Assembly (NCBI RefSeq): GCF_024213555.1
Contig: NZ_JANAVO010000010.1
Coordinates: forward strand, 158,192-222,191
Length of the DNA stretch: 64,000 nucleotides
Reading direction: 5' to 3'
Source of the DNA: Allokutzneria sp. A3M-2-11 16
GTDB taxonomy: Bacteria; Actinomycetota; Actinomycetes; Mycobacteriales; Pseudonocardiaceae
Made by a program: the position numbers and the translations under genes. Below, piece after piece: positions 24,630-33,622 of the stretch (within the stretch, counting starts at the first letter, position 1; each line of letters begins with the position of its first letter). The notes below the pieces were generated by a model. It made no database searches, had not been told where the DNA came from, and was given only the letters and a program-made list of their open reading frames with translations.

Positions 24630-26129
24630 GTGAGGAAACGCTTCCTCTCGTTGGCCGTCACGGCCGTCATCTCAATGGCGGTCTGGACGTCCGCCGCCGG
24701 AGCCGCGGAGCCGATCGGCTGGACCGAGTGCGGAACCGAGTTCAAGGGCGAGTGCGCCGAGATCGAGGTTCCGATCGACTGGGCGAAGCCGACCGGCGAG
24801 AAGTTCAAGTTGGCGATCGGCAGGCTGCCCGCGCTGGATCCGCAGAAGCGCATCGGCGTGCTGTTCGCCGGGCCCGGTGGCCCTGGGGTGTCCGGGATCG
24901 ACGGGTACATCACGGGGCGTCGTATTCCCGACAACAGCCCGCTGCGCCAGCACTTCGACATCGTGAGCTTCGACCCGCGTGGCGTCTCGCGCAGTCACCA
25001 GGTTCGGTGCAGCTCGGAGCTGCTGAACACGCCGAGGTGGGAGGTCCCGAAGAACGAGGCGCAGTTCAAGGCGCTCAGGGACGTCAACGCGGCCATCGCC
25101 GCGGACTGCCGCAAGCACACCGGTCCGCTGTTCGACCACGTTGACACGATCAGCGCGGTCCGTGACATCGACGCGGTGCGCGCCGTGCTCGGCGAAGAGC
25201 GGATCACCTTCTACGGCTCGTCGTACGGCACGATGCTCGGCCAGCAGTACGCCGAGTTGTTCCCGAGTCGGTTGCGGGCGAGTGTGCTGGATTCCAATGT
25301 GGACCACAGCATCTCCTCGGCCTACGAGTACCTGCGGACTACCGCCGAGGAGCTGGAGCGTTCGCTCGGGGAGTTCGCCGGGTGGTGCGCTCGCACCGCG
25401 GCGTGCGCGCTGCACGGGCGTGATGTCGTCGCGGTCTGGGACGGCCTGCACAGCCGGGCGGTGGCCGGGAAGCTGCACGATCCGGAGAACGGCAGGCAGA
25501 TCATGCCCGAGTCGCTGCGCGGTGACCTCGACGCGTGGATGTACACGCCTGCTCGCGACTGGTTCAAGCTGGCCACCCACCTCGCCGAACTGCACGCCGC
25601 GCCGAGTGCCCGGTCAGCCGCCCCGGCTCCGGTCGTGGAGCTCAGGCAGAACAGTCACCAGGCGATCTGGTGCTCGGATTTCCGGTGGAACGTCAACACC
25701 TTCGCGGAGTTCGACGCCCACCTGAAGCGGGTGGAGCGCGAGGTCGCCCCGCACGCGAAGCTGTCCCCGTGGTGGACGGATGTGGGTTGGTGCCTGGGCT
25801 GGTCTGGGCCGGTGAACAACCCGCAGCACAAGCTGAAGATCAAGAGCACGTCGACGACCCTGGTGACCACCTCGCGCTTCGACGTGGCCGCGCCGCTGTC
25901 GTGGAATCTCGCGGTGCACCGGCAGATCCCCAACTCGGTGTTGCTGCACTACGACGGCGCCGGTCACGGTCAGCGCGTCAACAGCAAGTGCGCTTGGAAG
26001 CACATGACCGACTACCTGATCACGCTGACCACTCCGCCACCGAACACGCACTGCCCGGCGGAGTACCCGACGACGCCGCCCGCGGCCGCCTCGACCAGGG
26101 CTGGCGAGCGGCCCGCGTTCCGGAACTGA
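24630..26129 (+). CDS. Secreted tripeptidyl aminopeptidase-like hydrolase (S33, TAP-like C-terminus)
   Basis: A 499-aa protein starting at GTG 24630 with GGAAAGG seven bases upstream. A Sec signal spans residues 1-26. The alpha/beta-hydrolase core has the oxyanion GGPGVSG, Ser198 in YGSSYGTM, the acid Asp in TTSRFDVAAP and the base His in GAGHGQ. The C-terminal TAP-like domain is typical of Streptomyces SlpD/SlpE/Tap enzymes. It probably trims peptides outside the cell. A strong stem-loop follows its stop. Confidence 0.93.
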   Translation: MRKRFLSLAVTAVISMAVWTSAAGAAEPIGWTECGTEFKGECAEIEVPIDWAKPTGEKFKLAIGRLPALDPQKRIGVLFAGPGGPGVSGIDGYITGRRIPDNSPLRQHFDIVSFDPRGVSRSHQVRCSSELLNTPRWEVPKNEAQFKALRDVNAAIAADCRKHTGPLFDHVDTISAVRDIDAVRAVLGEERITFYGSSYGTMLGQQYAELFPSRLRASVLDSNVDHSISSAYEYLRTTAEELERSLGEFAGWCARTAACALHGRDVVAVWDGLHSRAVAGKLHDPENGRQIMPESLRGDLDAWMYTPARDWFKLATHLAELHAAPSARSAAPAPVVELRQNSHQAIWCSDFRWNVNTFAEFDAHLKRVEREVAPHAKLSPWWTDVGWCLGWSGPVNNPQHKLKIKSTSTTLVTTSRFDVAAPLSWNLAVHRQIPNSVLLHYDGAGHGQRVNSKCAWKHMTDYLITLTTPPPNTHCPAEYPTTPPAAASTRAGERPAFRN

Positions 26130-26133
26130 GAAA

Positions 26134-26165
26134 AGCCCGCCAGGCTCGACCGAGCCTGGCGGGCT
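26134..26165. terminator. Bidirectional terminator hairpin
   Basis: A perfect 14-bp stem (26134-26147 with 26152-26165) with a GACC loop, five bases after the S33 hydrolase stop and just before the end of the convergent propeller gene. AAAA on the left side gives U's for minus-strand transcripts. Confidence 0.88.
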
Positions 26166-26179
26166 CTCACACGGTCCGG

Positions 26180-27316
26180 TTACTTCCTGGTGAGCTTGGC
26201 CAGCTGGTTCGCCGGGGCGGTCAGGTACTCACCCGCACCGCCTGCGGCGAGGGTCTCCCGCGTGCCGGGAACCGTGGTGATGCCGAAGAAGTTCGCCGGT
26301 TTGCCCGCCAGGCCGGTCCCGAGAGCGGCCTCGGTCCACCGCGTGCCGTCGAAGTGCAGGAAGAACGGCTCGTGCGCCCCGTCGGAGCGCTGACCTGACA
26401 CCCAGGCACCGCCGTTGCCGTCCGGCGTGGCGGTGGCGATCTCCCCGGCGACCGCGGGGAGGTCCCGCCGCACCCAGGTGCCACCGACGAGCTCGACCGC
26501 GACGGGCCTGCTCCCGGCGCGCGGAGCAGGGGTGGACTCCCGGACGTCCGCCCGCGCGGTCTCCGTGGAGCCGACCGCGAGCAGGTTCCCGCCCCGCTCG
26601 ACGAGGTGGGCGAGGTAGGCGTTGCCGAGGTCGGGCAGCGTCATCGGCCGCCACGCGGCGCCGTCCCACCGCTGCGCCGCGGCCCGGCCGCCCTCGTTGC
26701 CGACGATGACCGGGTTCTTCGGGTCACCGCCGAGGGTGTAGTAGAAGCCGCCCGCGGGCGCGGGCAACACCGTCCACTTCGTCCCGTCGAAGCGCTGGAC
26801 GTACGGCTTCCCGTTGGCGTGGTCGGTGTTGCCGATCACCCACACGTTGTCGGGCGCGAACGGGACGACGTCGAAGAGCCCGGCTTCCGTGCCCCCGGCG
26901 ACGGGGGCGATGGTGACCTCCGACCACTTACTCCCGTCGAAGCGCACCAGGCCGACCTTGCCTCCGGTCGCGTCCTGCCAGCCGTTCTTCGCGCCCCAGA
27001 CGTCTGCGGGACCCACCGGCGCGACCCGGAACACCTGGTCGTTGCCGTCACCGGGCACGGCGTACTCGGTCCACTTCGTTCCGTCGAAGCGCAGCGCGAG
27101 CGCGCGGCCGTGCCGGTCCTTGATGTCCTGGCCACCCACCGCCCACACGTCCCTGGAGCGGACGGCCGCGATGTCCCACAACCGGTTCTCTCCGGCCGCG
27201 GGAAGCGCGCCGGCGGACTCCCAGGTGCCGGGCGTGGGCGCGGCGTGCCCGAGACCGGTGAACGAGGCGCTCAGCGCGACCGCCACGGCCACCCGGACTA
27301 CATGTGAAATGGGCAC
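26180..27316 (-). CDS. Secreted repeat protein, beta-propeller type
   Basis: A 378-aa protein. GTG 27316 follows AAAGGGGG. A signal peptide covers residues 1-24. The mature part has repeats of about 50-60 residues, each with a DVWAVGG-like strand and a later FDGTKW strand (RFDGTKWTE, RFDGSKWSE, RFDGTKWTV, HFDGTRWTE). This is a Kelch/propeller-like pattern without visible catalytic residues. It is probably a secreted binding protein. The 27317-27491 gap upstream holds short palindromes such as CCCCTTGGGG and CCCCAAAAGGGG. Confidence 0.78.
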   Translation of the reverse strand: MPISHVVRVAVAVALSASFTGLGHAAPTPGTWESAGALPAAGENRLWDIAAVRSRDVWAVGGQDIKDRHGRALALRFDGTKWTEYAVPGDGNDQVFRVAPVGPADVWGAKNGWQDATGGKVGLVRFDGSKWSEVTIAPVAGGTEAGLFDVVPFAPDNVWVIGNTDHANGKPYVQRFDGTKWTVLPAPAGGFYYTLGGDPKNPVIVGNEGGRAAAQRWDGAAWRPMTLPDLGNAYLAHLVERGGNLLAVGSTETARADVRESTPAPRAGSRPVAVELVGGTWVRRDLPAVAGEIATATPDGNGGAWVSGQRSDGAHEPFFLHFDGTRWTEAALGTGLAGKPANFFGITTVPGTRETLAAGGAGEYLTAPANQLAKLTRK

Positions 27317-27491
27317 GAGGGCCCCCTTTCGGAATTGAACGAAACAATCACGAGAAGCATTAGTCAATCCCCTTGGGGAAGACAAGCAGGGTCCCTGCAA
27401 GTGAAATTGGAATCTCTGCAAGGGTTTATCTCAACCTTGTCCCCAAAAGGGGTTACAGGGAGGATCGTATTTCCTGAATCATTGTGGAGGG

Positions 27492-28115
27492 CTATCGCCG
27501 CGCGGTCGCGGTGAGGCGGCCGTATCCGATCACGTGGCTGCTCATGGTGAACGCCGCGACGGCAGGAGTGCTGGTCGCCGCCAGGTCCAGGCCGGGGACG
27601 TCCAAGGCGTAAACGGTGATCTTGTAGCGGTGGTTGATGTCCCCGGTCGGCGGGCACGGGCCCAGATAGCCGCGGGTGCCGGCGTCGTTGGTCCCGGACA
27701 CGGCGTTCGCGTTCGCCTGCGGGGTGTTGCCGAGGCTGGTCCGCGTCGCCGGGATGTCCCAGGTCATCCAGTGCCAGAAGCCGCTGCCGGTGCTCGCGTC
27801 CACGTCCTGCATCGACACGGCGAAGCTGCGGGCCTCGGGCGGGGCGTCGCGCCACTCCAGGCGGAGCTGCTGGTTGCCGCCGGTGCAGCCGAAGCTGTTG
27901 GCCCACGCGGCCGGCGGAATGCTGCCGCCCTCGCGCACATCAGGGCTGCTCAGCGTGAACTTCTTCGCCTTGACCGGGATTCCGGCGCGGACCTCGGTGT
28001 GCCCGAAGCCGCTGTCGGGCGCGGGCCCGGTCTCGGCGGTCGCGCCGATGCTCACCCCGGTGATGAGCGTGGCCGCGCCGACCAGCATGCCGACGATGCG
28101 AACAGGTTTCTTCAC
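27492..28115 (-). CDS. Secreted YbhB/YbcL-type PEBP protein
   Basis: A 207-aa protein from GTG 28115, with GGAGG six bases upstream. Residues 1-30 are a signal peptide. The PEBP fold shows LRLEWRDAPPEARSFAVSMQDVD (segment AVSMQDVD), then GFWHWMTWDIPA and GYLGPCPPTGDINHRYK (segment GPCPPTGD). These form the anion/phospholipid pocket of the family. Its ligand is unknown. The product is exported. Confidence 0.9.
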   Translation of the reverse strand: MKKPVRIVGMLVGAATLITGVSIGATAETGPAPDSGFGHTEVRAGIPVKAKKFTLSSPDVREGGSIPPAAWANSFGCTGGNQQLRLEWRDAPPEARSFAVSMQDVDASTGSGFWHWMTWDIPATRTSLGNTPQANANAVSGTNDAGTRGYLGPCPPTGDINHRYKITVYALDVPGLDLAATSTPAVAAFTMSSHVIGYGRLTATARR

Positions 28116-28186
28116 GGGCTCCTCCGGTGGGTTCGACGATAAGGCGATCGACCATAGGGAGGATAATCGATTTTTGCAACGATCGA

Positions 28187-30661
28187 CTAAGGGATTTGGG
28201 CCAGATGGTCCTGCAGCGTCGCGTGGCGGAACTGGTAGATCGGGCCGACTGTTCGCAGCAGGTTCCGCTCGTGGCTGTCCTCCAGGAACCGCATGAGGCG
28301 CAACGGTGTGCGGTAGCGGAGGGTGAACCAGACCTGGGTCACGGTGGTCAGCCAGGCGCGGCCGTAGAGCACGCCGTAGACCACGCCCAGGGCCAGGCCC
28401 GCGGCGAGCGACTCCACGAGCGCGTTCGCCCGCCCCTCGCTGAGCCCGTACACCGAGCTCGGGTAGGCCAGCCAGCTGTTGACGCCGCTGGCGACGCCCA
28501 CCGCCAGGCCGACGGTCGCCCACAGCCGGAAGTCGCCGCGCCACGCCCGGAGCGGGCCGGTCGGCACGGTGTTCGCCGAAGCGGGGCCGTCGGTGAAGGC
28601 GCCGGTCAGCCAGATCAGCGGAGCGATGACGAGCAGGCTGGTGATCACCCCGTTGAGCCCGTGCACGAGACCGGTCACCAGGGTCCCGGCGCCGTGCAGC
28701 GTGAAGGCGACGGCGCCGAACAGGCTGTTCGCGACTCCGAGGGCGAGTGCGAGCAGCAGTGCCGAGACGATCCTGCGGGCTGACCACAGGCCGCGACCGA
28801 CGCTGAGCGACTTGAGGGTGGCGCCGCCGCGAGTCCTCGCGGTGATCCCGAAGGAGACCGCGAAGGCGTAGCCGAACGTCGACACGCTCAGGCTCCATCC
28901 GCCCGTGTACAGGCCCGCCGCGAGTGACACGGCGAGGCCGCCAGCTACCGCGGCGATCACCCGGAGCGCTCGTGGCGGGCTGGAGGCTCCGGTGGTCAGG
29001 TTGAAGGCGAGGGTGACCGCGAGGCTCGTCGGTAGGCCGAGGGTGATCGCGTACCACAACGCGACCTCCGGCCAGATCCGGAACCCGCCGAGTAGCAGGC
29101 TGGCCAGGCCGAAGACGGGGCCGCTCAGGATCATCCCGCCGAGCACGCTGAACAGGGTGCGCTGCCACGCGGGGAGCCACGCCGCGAGCGTCCACCAGGC
29201 GAAGTCCCGGTTCTTGTCCTGTGCGTTGAGGTTGCGCGCGATGCGGGCGAGGGTACGGCCCGCAGTGTCCACTGTGTACGGTGCGGACGGCCGCCCAGGG
29301 CGAGGTGTGTACGCGGCGGGGACGGTGTGCTCCAACAGGTGTCGCTCGATCGCGGCGACATCGGGAAAGCGTTTGGTGTCAAGGAGTTCGTTGACCGGAC
29401 CGATCCCGTCGTGCGCCGCGGCCGGGCTGTAGATGTCGCGGAGCAGGGTGACGCGCAGCGGGCTGGTCATGGCCTGGGCGATGGGGCTGCCGGGCTGTTT
29501 GGTGAGCGCGGCGGCGAGTTCTCGCCATGGCGCGGGCGGCGGGGCGAAGGGCCGCAACAGGTAGCGAGCGGCTTCGGCGGGGGCGAGGGGTTGCGGCTCG
29601 ACTGCGGCGGCGCGGGTCAGCGTGTGGTGCTGGGCGGCGTCGGCGAACGCGGTGGTGCGCGAGAGCAGGACGAGCCGGAAGGTCGCTTGTTCGCTCAGCG
29701 CCTGGAGTGCGGCGGCGTGGGCGGCTTCGGGCAGTTCGTCGAGACCGTCGAGGAAGACCGCGACGCGGCCGTGCTCGACCAGGCGCTTGGCGAACCGGCG
29801 CCCACGGCCACCGCGCAGCAGTGCGATCTCGGTGAGCTTGGCGCCGACCCAGTCGGTGACCGAGGTGGTGTCCGGGTCCCAGTCCCGCAGGGTGAACAGC
29901 ACCGGCACCGGGATGCGGCGCCGCTGCTCGGCGGTGGCCGTTTCGCGGTGGTGCAGCGCGTCGAGCAGCAACAGCACCGCCGCCGAGCTCTTACCGGTAC
30001 CGGGACCGCCGGTGATGACCAGCCGCCCGGACGCGAGCCCGCCGTAGACCTTGAACAGGCTCGCCCGGTCGCCTTGGCGGAGCTGGGCCGGGGTGATCCG
30101 GGTCAGGCCGGGCAGCGGCGCGAAGGACGAGCCGTCGGTGCGGGCCGTGGTGGCTTCCGAGGGCGGGCCGACCACGGTTTCGTTGCGCCGCCACTTGAGC
30201 TCCAGCGGCGCGGGATCGCGCAGCAGCCGTGTGCCCGCGGCCCTGCCCCACTGCACCGACATCGCCGAGGCCAGCCGATCGGCGATCCCGTCCAGCTCGT
30301 CGTCGACGGGGGCCTGCGGGACCGGCCCGCGCTCGTCGGCCGACCGGCGCTCGGCGAGCATCGCGCGGAAGAGCTCCGCGGCGCGCGCGCCATCGTCGTC
30401 ACCGCCGCCGAGGGCCCTGGCCAGCCGCTCTGCCTGCCGTTCGTCGGTCGGCGGTCGCTTGCCGGTGAGGATGACGCTGACGCGATCGCGGGCCGAGATC
30501 CCGAGGTCCTTCGTCCGGCCGTGCTCGATGATCTTGGAAAGGGACGGCCACCCGTGTGCCGCGTGGATCTCGTCGTAGTGCTCCAGGAGCCTGCGGTGCG
30601 GTCCCGATTCGGGCCAGTTGTCCCGGTTGATCCCCCTGCCGTTGCCCCAGCCCCTGGCCAC
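28187..30661 (-). CDS. NACHT-domain NTPase with N-terminal helical domain and membrane C-terminus
   Basis: An 824-aa STAND NTPase starting at GTG 30661 with GGAGGGG five bases upstream. Residues about 20-110 form a helical region with IIEHGRTKDLGISARDRVSVILTGK (segment ARDRVSVILTGK), reminiscent of an HTH. The NACHT core has Walker A GGPGTGKSS at about 218-226 and Walker B VAVFLDGLDELP. From about residue 505 to 770 there are eight or more membrane segments. The last 40 residues return to the cytoplasm (VGPIYQFRHATLQDHLA). NACHT proteins include phage-defence and signalling NTPases; many actinobacterial ones have no known role. It is not in a recognisable defence island. Confidence 0.88.
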   Translation of the reverse strand: MARGWGNGRGINRDNWPESGPHRRLLEHYDEIHAAHGWPSLSKIIEHGRTKDLGISARDRVSVILTGKRPPTDERQAERLARALGGGDDDGARAAELFRAMLAERRSADERGPVPQAPVDDELDGIADRLASAMSVQWGRAAGTRLLRDPAPLELKWRRNETVVGPPSEATTARTDGSSFAPLPGLTRITPAQLRQGDRASLFKVYGGLASGRLVITGGPGTGKSSAAVLLLLDALHHRETATAEQRRRIPVPVLFTLRDWDPDTTSVTDWVGAKLTEIALLRGGRGRRFAKRLVEHGRVAVFLDGLDELPEAAHAAALQALSEQATFRLVLLSRTTAFADAAQHHTLTRAAAVEPQPLAPAEAARYLLRPFAPPPAPWRELAAALTKQPGSPIAQAMTSPLRVTLLRDIYSPAAAHDGIGPVNELLDTKRFPDVAAIERHLLEHTVPAAYTPRPGRPSAPYTVDTAGRTLARIARNLNAQDKNRDFAWWTLAAWLPAWQRTLFSVLGGMILSGPVFGLASLLLGGFRIWPEVALWYAITLGLPTSLAVTLAFNLTTGASSPPRALRVIAAVAGGLAVSLAAGLYTGGWSLSVSTFGYAFAVSFGITARTRGGATLKSLSVGRGLWSARRIVSALLLALALGVANSLFGAVAFTLHGAGTLVTGLVHGLNGVITSLLVIAPLIWLTGAFTDGPASANTVPTGPLRAWRGDFRLWATVGLAVGVASGVNSWLAYPSSVYGLSEGRANALVESLAAGLALGVVYGVLYGRAWLTTVTQVWFTLRYRTPLRLMRFLEDSHERNLLRTVGPIYQFRHATLQDHLAQIP

Positions 30662-30839
30662 GAAGCCCCTCCCGATCGTCCACCCGGTGTCCGCTGATCA
30701 CCGCTCGTGAAGCTCTATCACAGCTGGTCACCGGTGATCGGTGGTTCGTGTGCGTCCGCTGTTCCCACCAGTGGACGAGCAGCCCCGTGCCTGGCCGATT
30801 CACTCGGTGGCGTCGGCTGTTCTGAGGAAGGGATCGCAC

Positions 30840-31025
30840 ATGGGCTACAGGAAGGGCGACTCGGTGGTCGCCAAGAAGGACCTCGGTGGCGTGCTGAGCA
30901 AGTCCGTCCCGCGCGGGTCGAGTGGCGTCGTCACGGAGACGTTTCTCGGCAGGCCCACCCGCGTGGCGTTCCGGGTCGGGAACCAGACCGTCGAGCGTTC
31001 CGTGAACGACCGCGAAGCCGGCTGA
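30840..31025 (+). CDS. Small SH3-like/KOW-like protein
   Basis: A 61-aa protein, ATG 30840, with AGGAAGGG upstream. The sequence GYRKGDSVVAKKDLGG, VPRGSSGVV and RPTRVAFRVG gives the beta-strand pattern of small SH3/KOW-like barrels found in actinobacteria. It is divergent from the NACHT gene and followed by a strong hairpin. The function is unknown. Confidence 0.72.
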   Translation: MGYRKGDSVVAKKDLGGVLSKSVPRGSSGVVTETFLGRPTRVAFRVGNQTVERSVNDREAG

Positions 31026-31030
31026 TCCCA

Positions 31031-31064
31031 CTGGCCCCCGCCCCGCGTCCGGGGCGGGGGCCAG
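31031..31064. terminator. Strong GC hairpin
   Basis: A perfect 15-bp stem (31031-31045 with 31050-31064) and a CGTC loop, six bases after the SH3-like gene stop. There is no U-tract, as is common in high-GC actinobacteria. Confidence 0.85.
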
Positions 31065-31093
31065 TCCGACCGACGAACGGATGAGGTGGGGAG

Positions 31094-31849
31094 ATGACTG
31101 CACGGGAACGGCTCCGCGTGGTGATGCCGTGGCGGGTGGCGGAGTCGCTCTACGGCCCGTACACCCTGGTCCAGCATTTCGAGCTGGCCAACCACGACGA
31201 AGTCCAGCTGACCGAGGACGTGCGGGTCCAGGACGTTCGGCCCGCCCTGGAGTGGGCTTTGTCCGCGCGGACCCTGATCACGCTCGGCGTCCTGATCACC
31301 GTCGTGAAGTGGATCAGTGCGCCGGTGAGTCCCTTTCGCGCGATGGAGGACTGGCTGCTGCACGCGGGCATCAGCGCGGTGTTCGGACCAGTCGGCCTGC
31401 TGATCGGGGCCGGGGTGCTGGTGTGGCTCGCCCAGCCCGCGCACCGCGATGCGACGCGGCTGGCCGTGCGGCGCCCGATTCGGGTCGCGCTGCTCACCGC
31501 TCTGGTGATGGTGGTGACCTTGGGCGGTGTGTTCAGTCGCGTGAACCTGACGTTGGGGCACGCGTCGCCCCTCATGCTGCCGGTGGGGATCGTGATCAAC
31601 CTGTGGGTGATCGTGTTCTTCATCTGCACGCTCTACCTGGTGCACCACAATGGTTTGTCGCATCGCGGGCACCCGCTGCTGCGGCCGATCACCACCACTT
31701 TCCTGGCGTGGGCGACCGCGATCCTACCGTTCGTGCTGCCGCAGAAGGGCCTTGAGCCGACGCCCGGCGTGATCACCGTCGCGCTGCTCGGGTCCACGGT
31801 GGCCACCGCCATCAGCGTCTGGGAGTGGCGTGCCGCGCAACGGGTCTAG
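31094..31849 (+). CDS. Multi-pass membrane protein of unknown function
   Basis: A 251-aa protein with GGTGGGGAG ahead of the ATG. The soluble N-terminal ~50 residues (VVMPWRVAESLYG, VRVQDVRPALE) precede six hydrophobic segments. A HHNGLSHRGHP loop lies between two of the last segments. No family was recognised. It ends four bases into the convergent zinc-ribbon gene. Confidence 0.7.
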   Translation: MTARERLRVVMPWRVAESLYGPYTLVQHFELANHDEVQLTEDVRVQDVRPALEWALSARTLITLGVLITVVKWISAPVSPFRAMEDWLLHAGISAVFGPVGLLIGAGVLVWLAQPAHRDATRLAVRRPIRVALLTALVMVVTLGGVFSRVNLTLGHASPLMLPVGIVINLWVIVFFICTLYLVHHNGLSHRGHPLLRPITTTFLAWATAILPFVLPQKGLEPTPGVITVALLGSTVATAISVWEWRAAQRV

Positions 31850-32109
31850 CTCGCCCGCACGTAGATCGAGACCAGCAGCCCGACCACCACCACGGCCAGC
31901 GCGAGCAGCGTCCACCCGGAGTTCCCCGCCTGGCGGCCCGTTCTCTCCGCCGCCGGTGGCACGTAGCCCGGCGGCCACGGCATCCGCTCCGCGATCTCCG
32001 CCCGCCTCCGCTCGGTCCACAATGGACAGTGCGGGTCGATGTCCTCGTCGGGCGCGCAGGGCAGGAAGGGGTAGTCGTCGTCCTCTCCGCGACACCTCCA
32101 GCATTTCAT
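31846..32109 (-). CDS. Small zinc-ribbon protein with C-terminal anchor
   Basis: An 87-aa protein. The N-terminus has CWRC, then a Cys in LPCAPDED and HC in PHCPLW, a plausible zinc-binding knuckle. The C-terminal residues about 66-84 form one membrane segment. The middle is Arg/Glu-rich. Such proteins are probably tail-anchored adaptors; this is inference. Confidence 0.62.
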   Translation of the reverse strand: MKCWRCRGEDDDYPFLPCAPDEDIDPHCPLWTERRRAEIAERMPWPPGYVPPAAERTGRQAGNSGWTLLALAVVVVGLLVSIYVRAS

Positions 32110-32165
32110 CGGCGCACGGTAGCGAGCACCGGTGAAATCCGGCTGAAACCAGCCGCTCGCGCCTG

Positions 32166-33284
32166 TTAGAAGGGCGCCGGTTCCGCGATCGGCTCGACTT
32201 CCGATTCGTAGGTCTTGCCCTCCGGTGTGGTCCACACGTGGCGTCCGTCGTCGAGGTTCTGGCACTGCCAGCTGGTTTCGTGCTTCATGCGGTGGTGCCT
32301 GCGGCATTTCGGCCGAAGGTTGTCGACGGTGGTGTTGCTTCCGTCGAAGGGGCAGCAGTGGTCGAGGTCGCAGCGGTGGACGGGCTGTCGGCATCCGATC
32401 ATCGTGCAGTGCGGGTAGCGGGCGGCGATCAGTTCCCGCTGCTTGGTGGTGGGCCGGTAGGTGGTGACGTCTTCGGCGATGCCGGTGACCGGGTCGGTGA
32501 GGATGCGCTTCCAGATCCCTCCTGCGGCGACATCCCGGGCGATGTTGATCGGCAGGGGTCCGTGACCGGCGAGGATGGCGGGGTCGTCGTCCATGCCGAT
32601 CAGGGAGCTGATGGCCATGGTGAGGTTGACCGTCACCTGACCCTGCGGGGCACCGGTTTCCTTACCTAGCAAGAGGTCGAGGGCGACGTCGACGCGCTTC
32701 TGATCCAGTGTTCGGCCGTCTTTGGGGAGGCCGCGTGCGATGGCGTCGATGTGGTCGAAGGCCAACGCGGTGTCGAGGGCGGGCAGGATCAGGCGCAGTG
32801 AGGCCATGCCGTCGTCAAGGTTGGTCTTCTCCACCCTGCGCTGCTTGCGTCCCTCCTCGTGGCGATGTTCGACGGCCTTCGGGTCGAGCCGGTCGATGTA
32901 GCGGCGCGCGTACTGACGCGTCGCGGAGTAGGCGTTCTTCTCCGCATGCGCCAACAACGCTTCCTCAGCGGTGGCGGCCTGCACCGCCGAGAGGGGCTGA
33001 AGCAGTTCGACGATCATCAACGCTTTGCCCTCGTCGACGCGGCCTTCGGCCAGCGCCTGTAAGACCACGGGGCGCGCGGTCAAATCTGAGGCTTTCGCCA
33101 GGAGTCGGGATGCTTTCTCCTTCGAGATCCGCAACAGCGGCATCAGTAGCTCTTCGGCGTACTCACGTTCAGCGGGCCGGAGTTGAGCGACGTACTCCAT
33201 CAACGCCAGCAGGAATTCGACGACGGCTTTACCGACACCGGTGAACGTCGACTTGACTTTCGCATCAGTGATATCGAGGGGCAT
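32166..33284 (-). CDS. DUF222 / HNH endonuclease-domain protein, paralogue 2
   Basis: A 372-aa protein. The DUF222 domain is helical and charged. The HNH part has CTMIGCRQPVHRCDLDHCCPF (segments CTMIGC and RCDLDHCCPF), NLRPKCRRHHRMKH and WTTPEGK; Cys pairs and DH/HH give the nuclease core. It is very similar over most of its length to the gene at 62930, including the C-terminus PIAEPAPF and the last ~30 nucleotides. Structured repeat copy 3 lies about 120 bases upstream in the same relative orientation as copy 1 to its gene. No downstream copy is seen. Confidence 0.92.
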   Translation of the reverse strand: MPLDITDAKVKSTFTGVGKAVVEFLLALMEYVAQLRPAEREYAEELLMPLLRISKEKASRLLAKASDLTARPVVLQALAEGRVDEGKALMIVELLQPLSAVQAATAEEALLAHAEKNAYSATRQYARRYIDRLDPKAVEHRHEEGRKQRRVEKTNLDDGMASLRLILPALDTALAFDHIDAIARGLPKDGRTLDQKRVDVALDLLLGKETGAPQGQVTVNLTMAISSLIGMDDDPAILAGHGPLPINIARDVAAGGIWKRILTDPVTGIAEDVTTYRPTTKQRELIAARYPHCTMIGCRQPVHRCDLDHCCPFDGSNTTVDNLRPKCRRHHRMKHETSWQCQNLDDGRHVWTTPEGKTYESEVEPIAEPAPF

Positions 33285-33402
33285 GTCTCCATTTTATCGC
33301 ACAATAATAGTGGATCATGGCTCTAAAGGATGAATTGCCAGGCGCCCGAAAAGCCCGAAACGCAACCCCCACGAAACAGCGAGCCGCGAACGAGAATGGG
33401 TC

Positions 33403-33523
33403 GGCTTTACCTGGGGTGCGCGTGCCATACGCTTGTCGCGAGGGCCGGGGTTTCATCCCGTGCCCCCGTGAGGCCCAAGGGCACGCGCAAGGGGCCCCCA
33501 GGTCAAGCCGACCCCGCCGCTGG
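33403..33523 (+). repeat. Structured repeat copy 3, upstream of second DUF222/HNH gene
   Basis: The third copy of the repeat at 18802 and 20371, starting GGCTTTACCTGGGG and ending ACCCCGCCGCTGG. The closing stem can form as in the other copies. The end nearest the DUF222 gene is the GGCTTTACC end, the same geometry as copies 1 and 2. In the remainder of the 33285-33622 gap are GCTGGAAGCCCAGCC units and a 26-bp tandem repeat; no gene is visible. Confidence 0.9.
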
Positions 33524-33563
33524 TACCGGCGCGGGCTGGAAGCCCAGCCGACCACGCTGGAAG

Positions 33564-33615
33564 CCCAGCCATGAGAGCCACAAGCCAAGCCCAGCCATGA
33601 GAGCCACAAGCCAAG
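33564..33615 (+). repeat. 26-bp tandem duplication
   Basis: Two perfect 26-bp units (33564-33589 and 33590-33615; each begins CCCAGCCATGAGAGCC) sit between repeat copy 3 and the end of the PucR-type gene. Similar GCTGGAA.CCCAGCC motifs lie outside copy 1 too, suggesting a longer variable part of the same element. Confidence 0.8.
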
Positions 33616-33622
33616 CCAAGCC

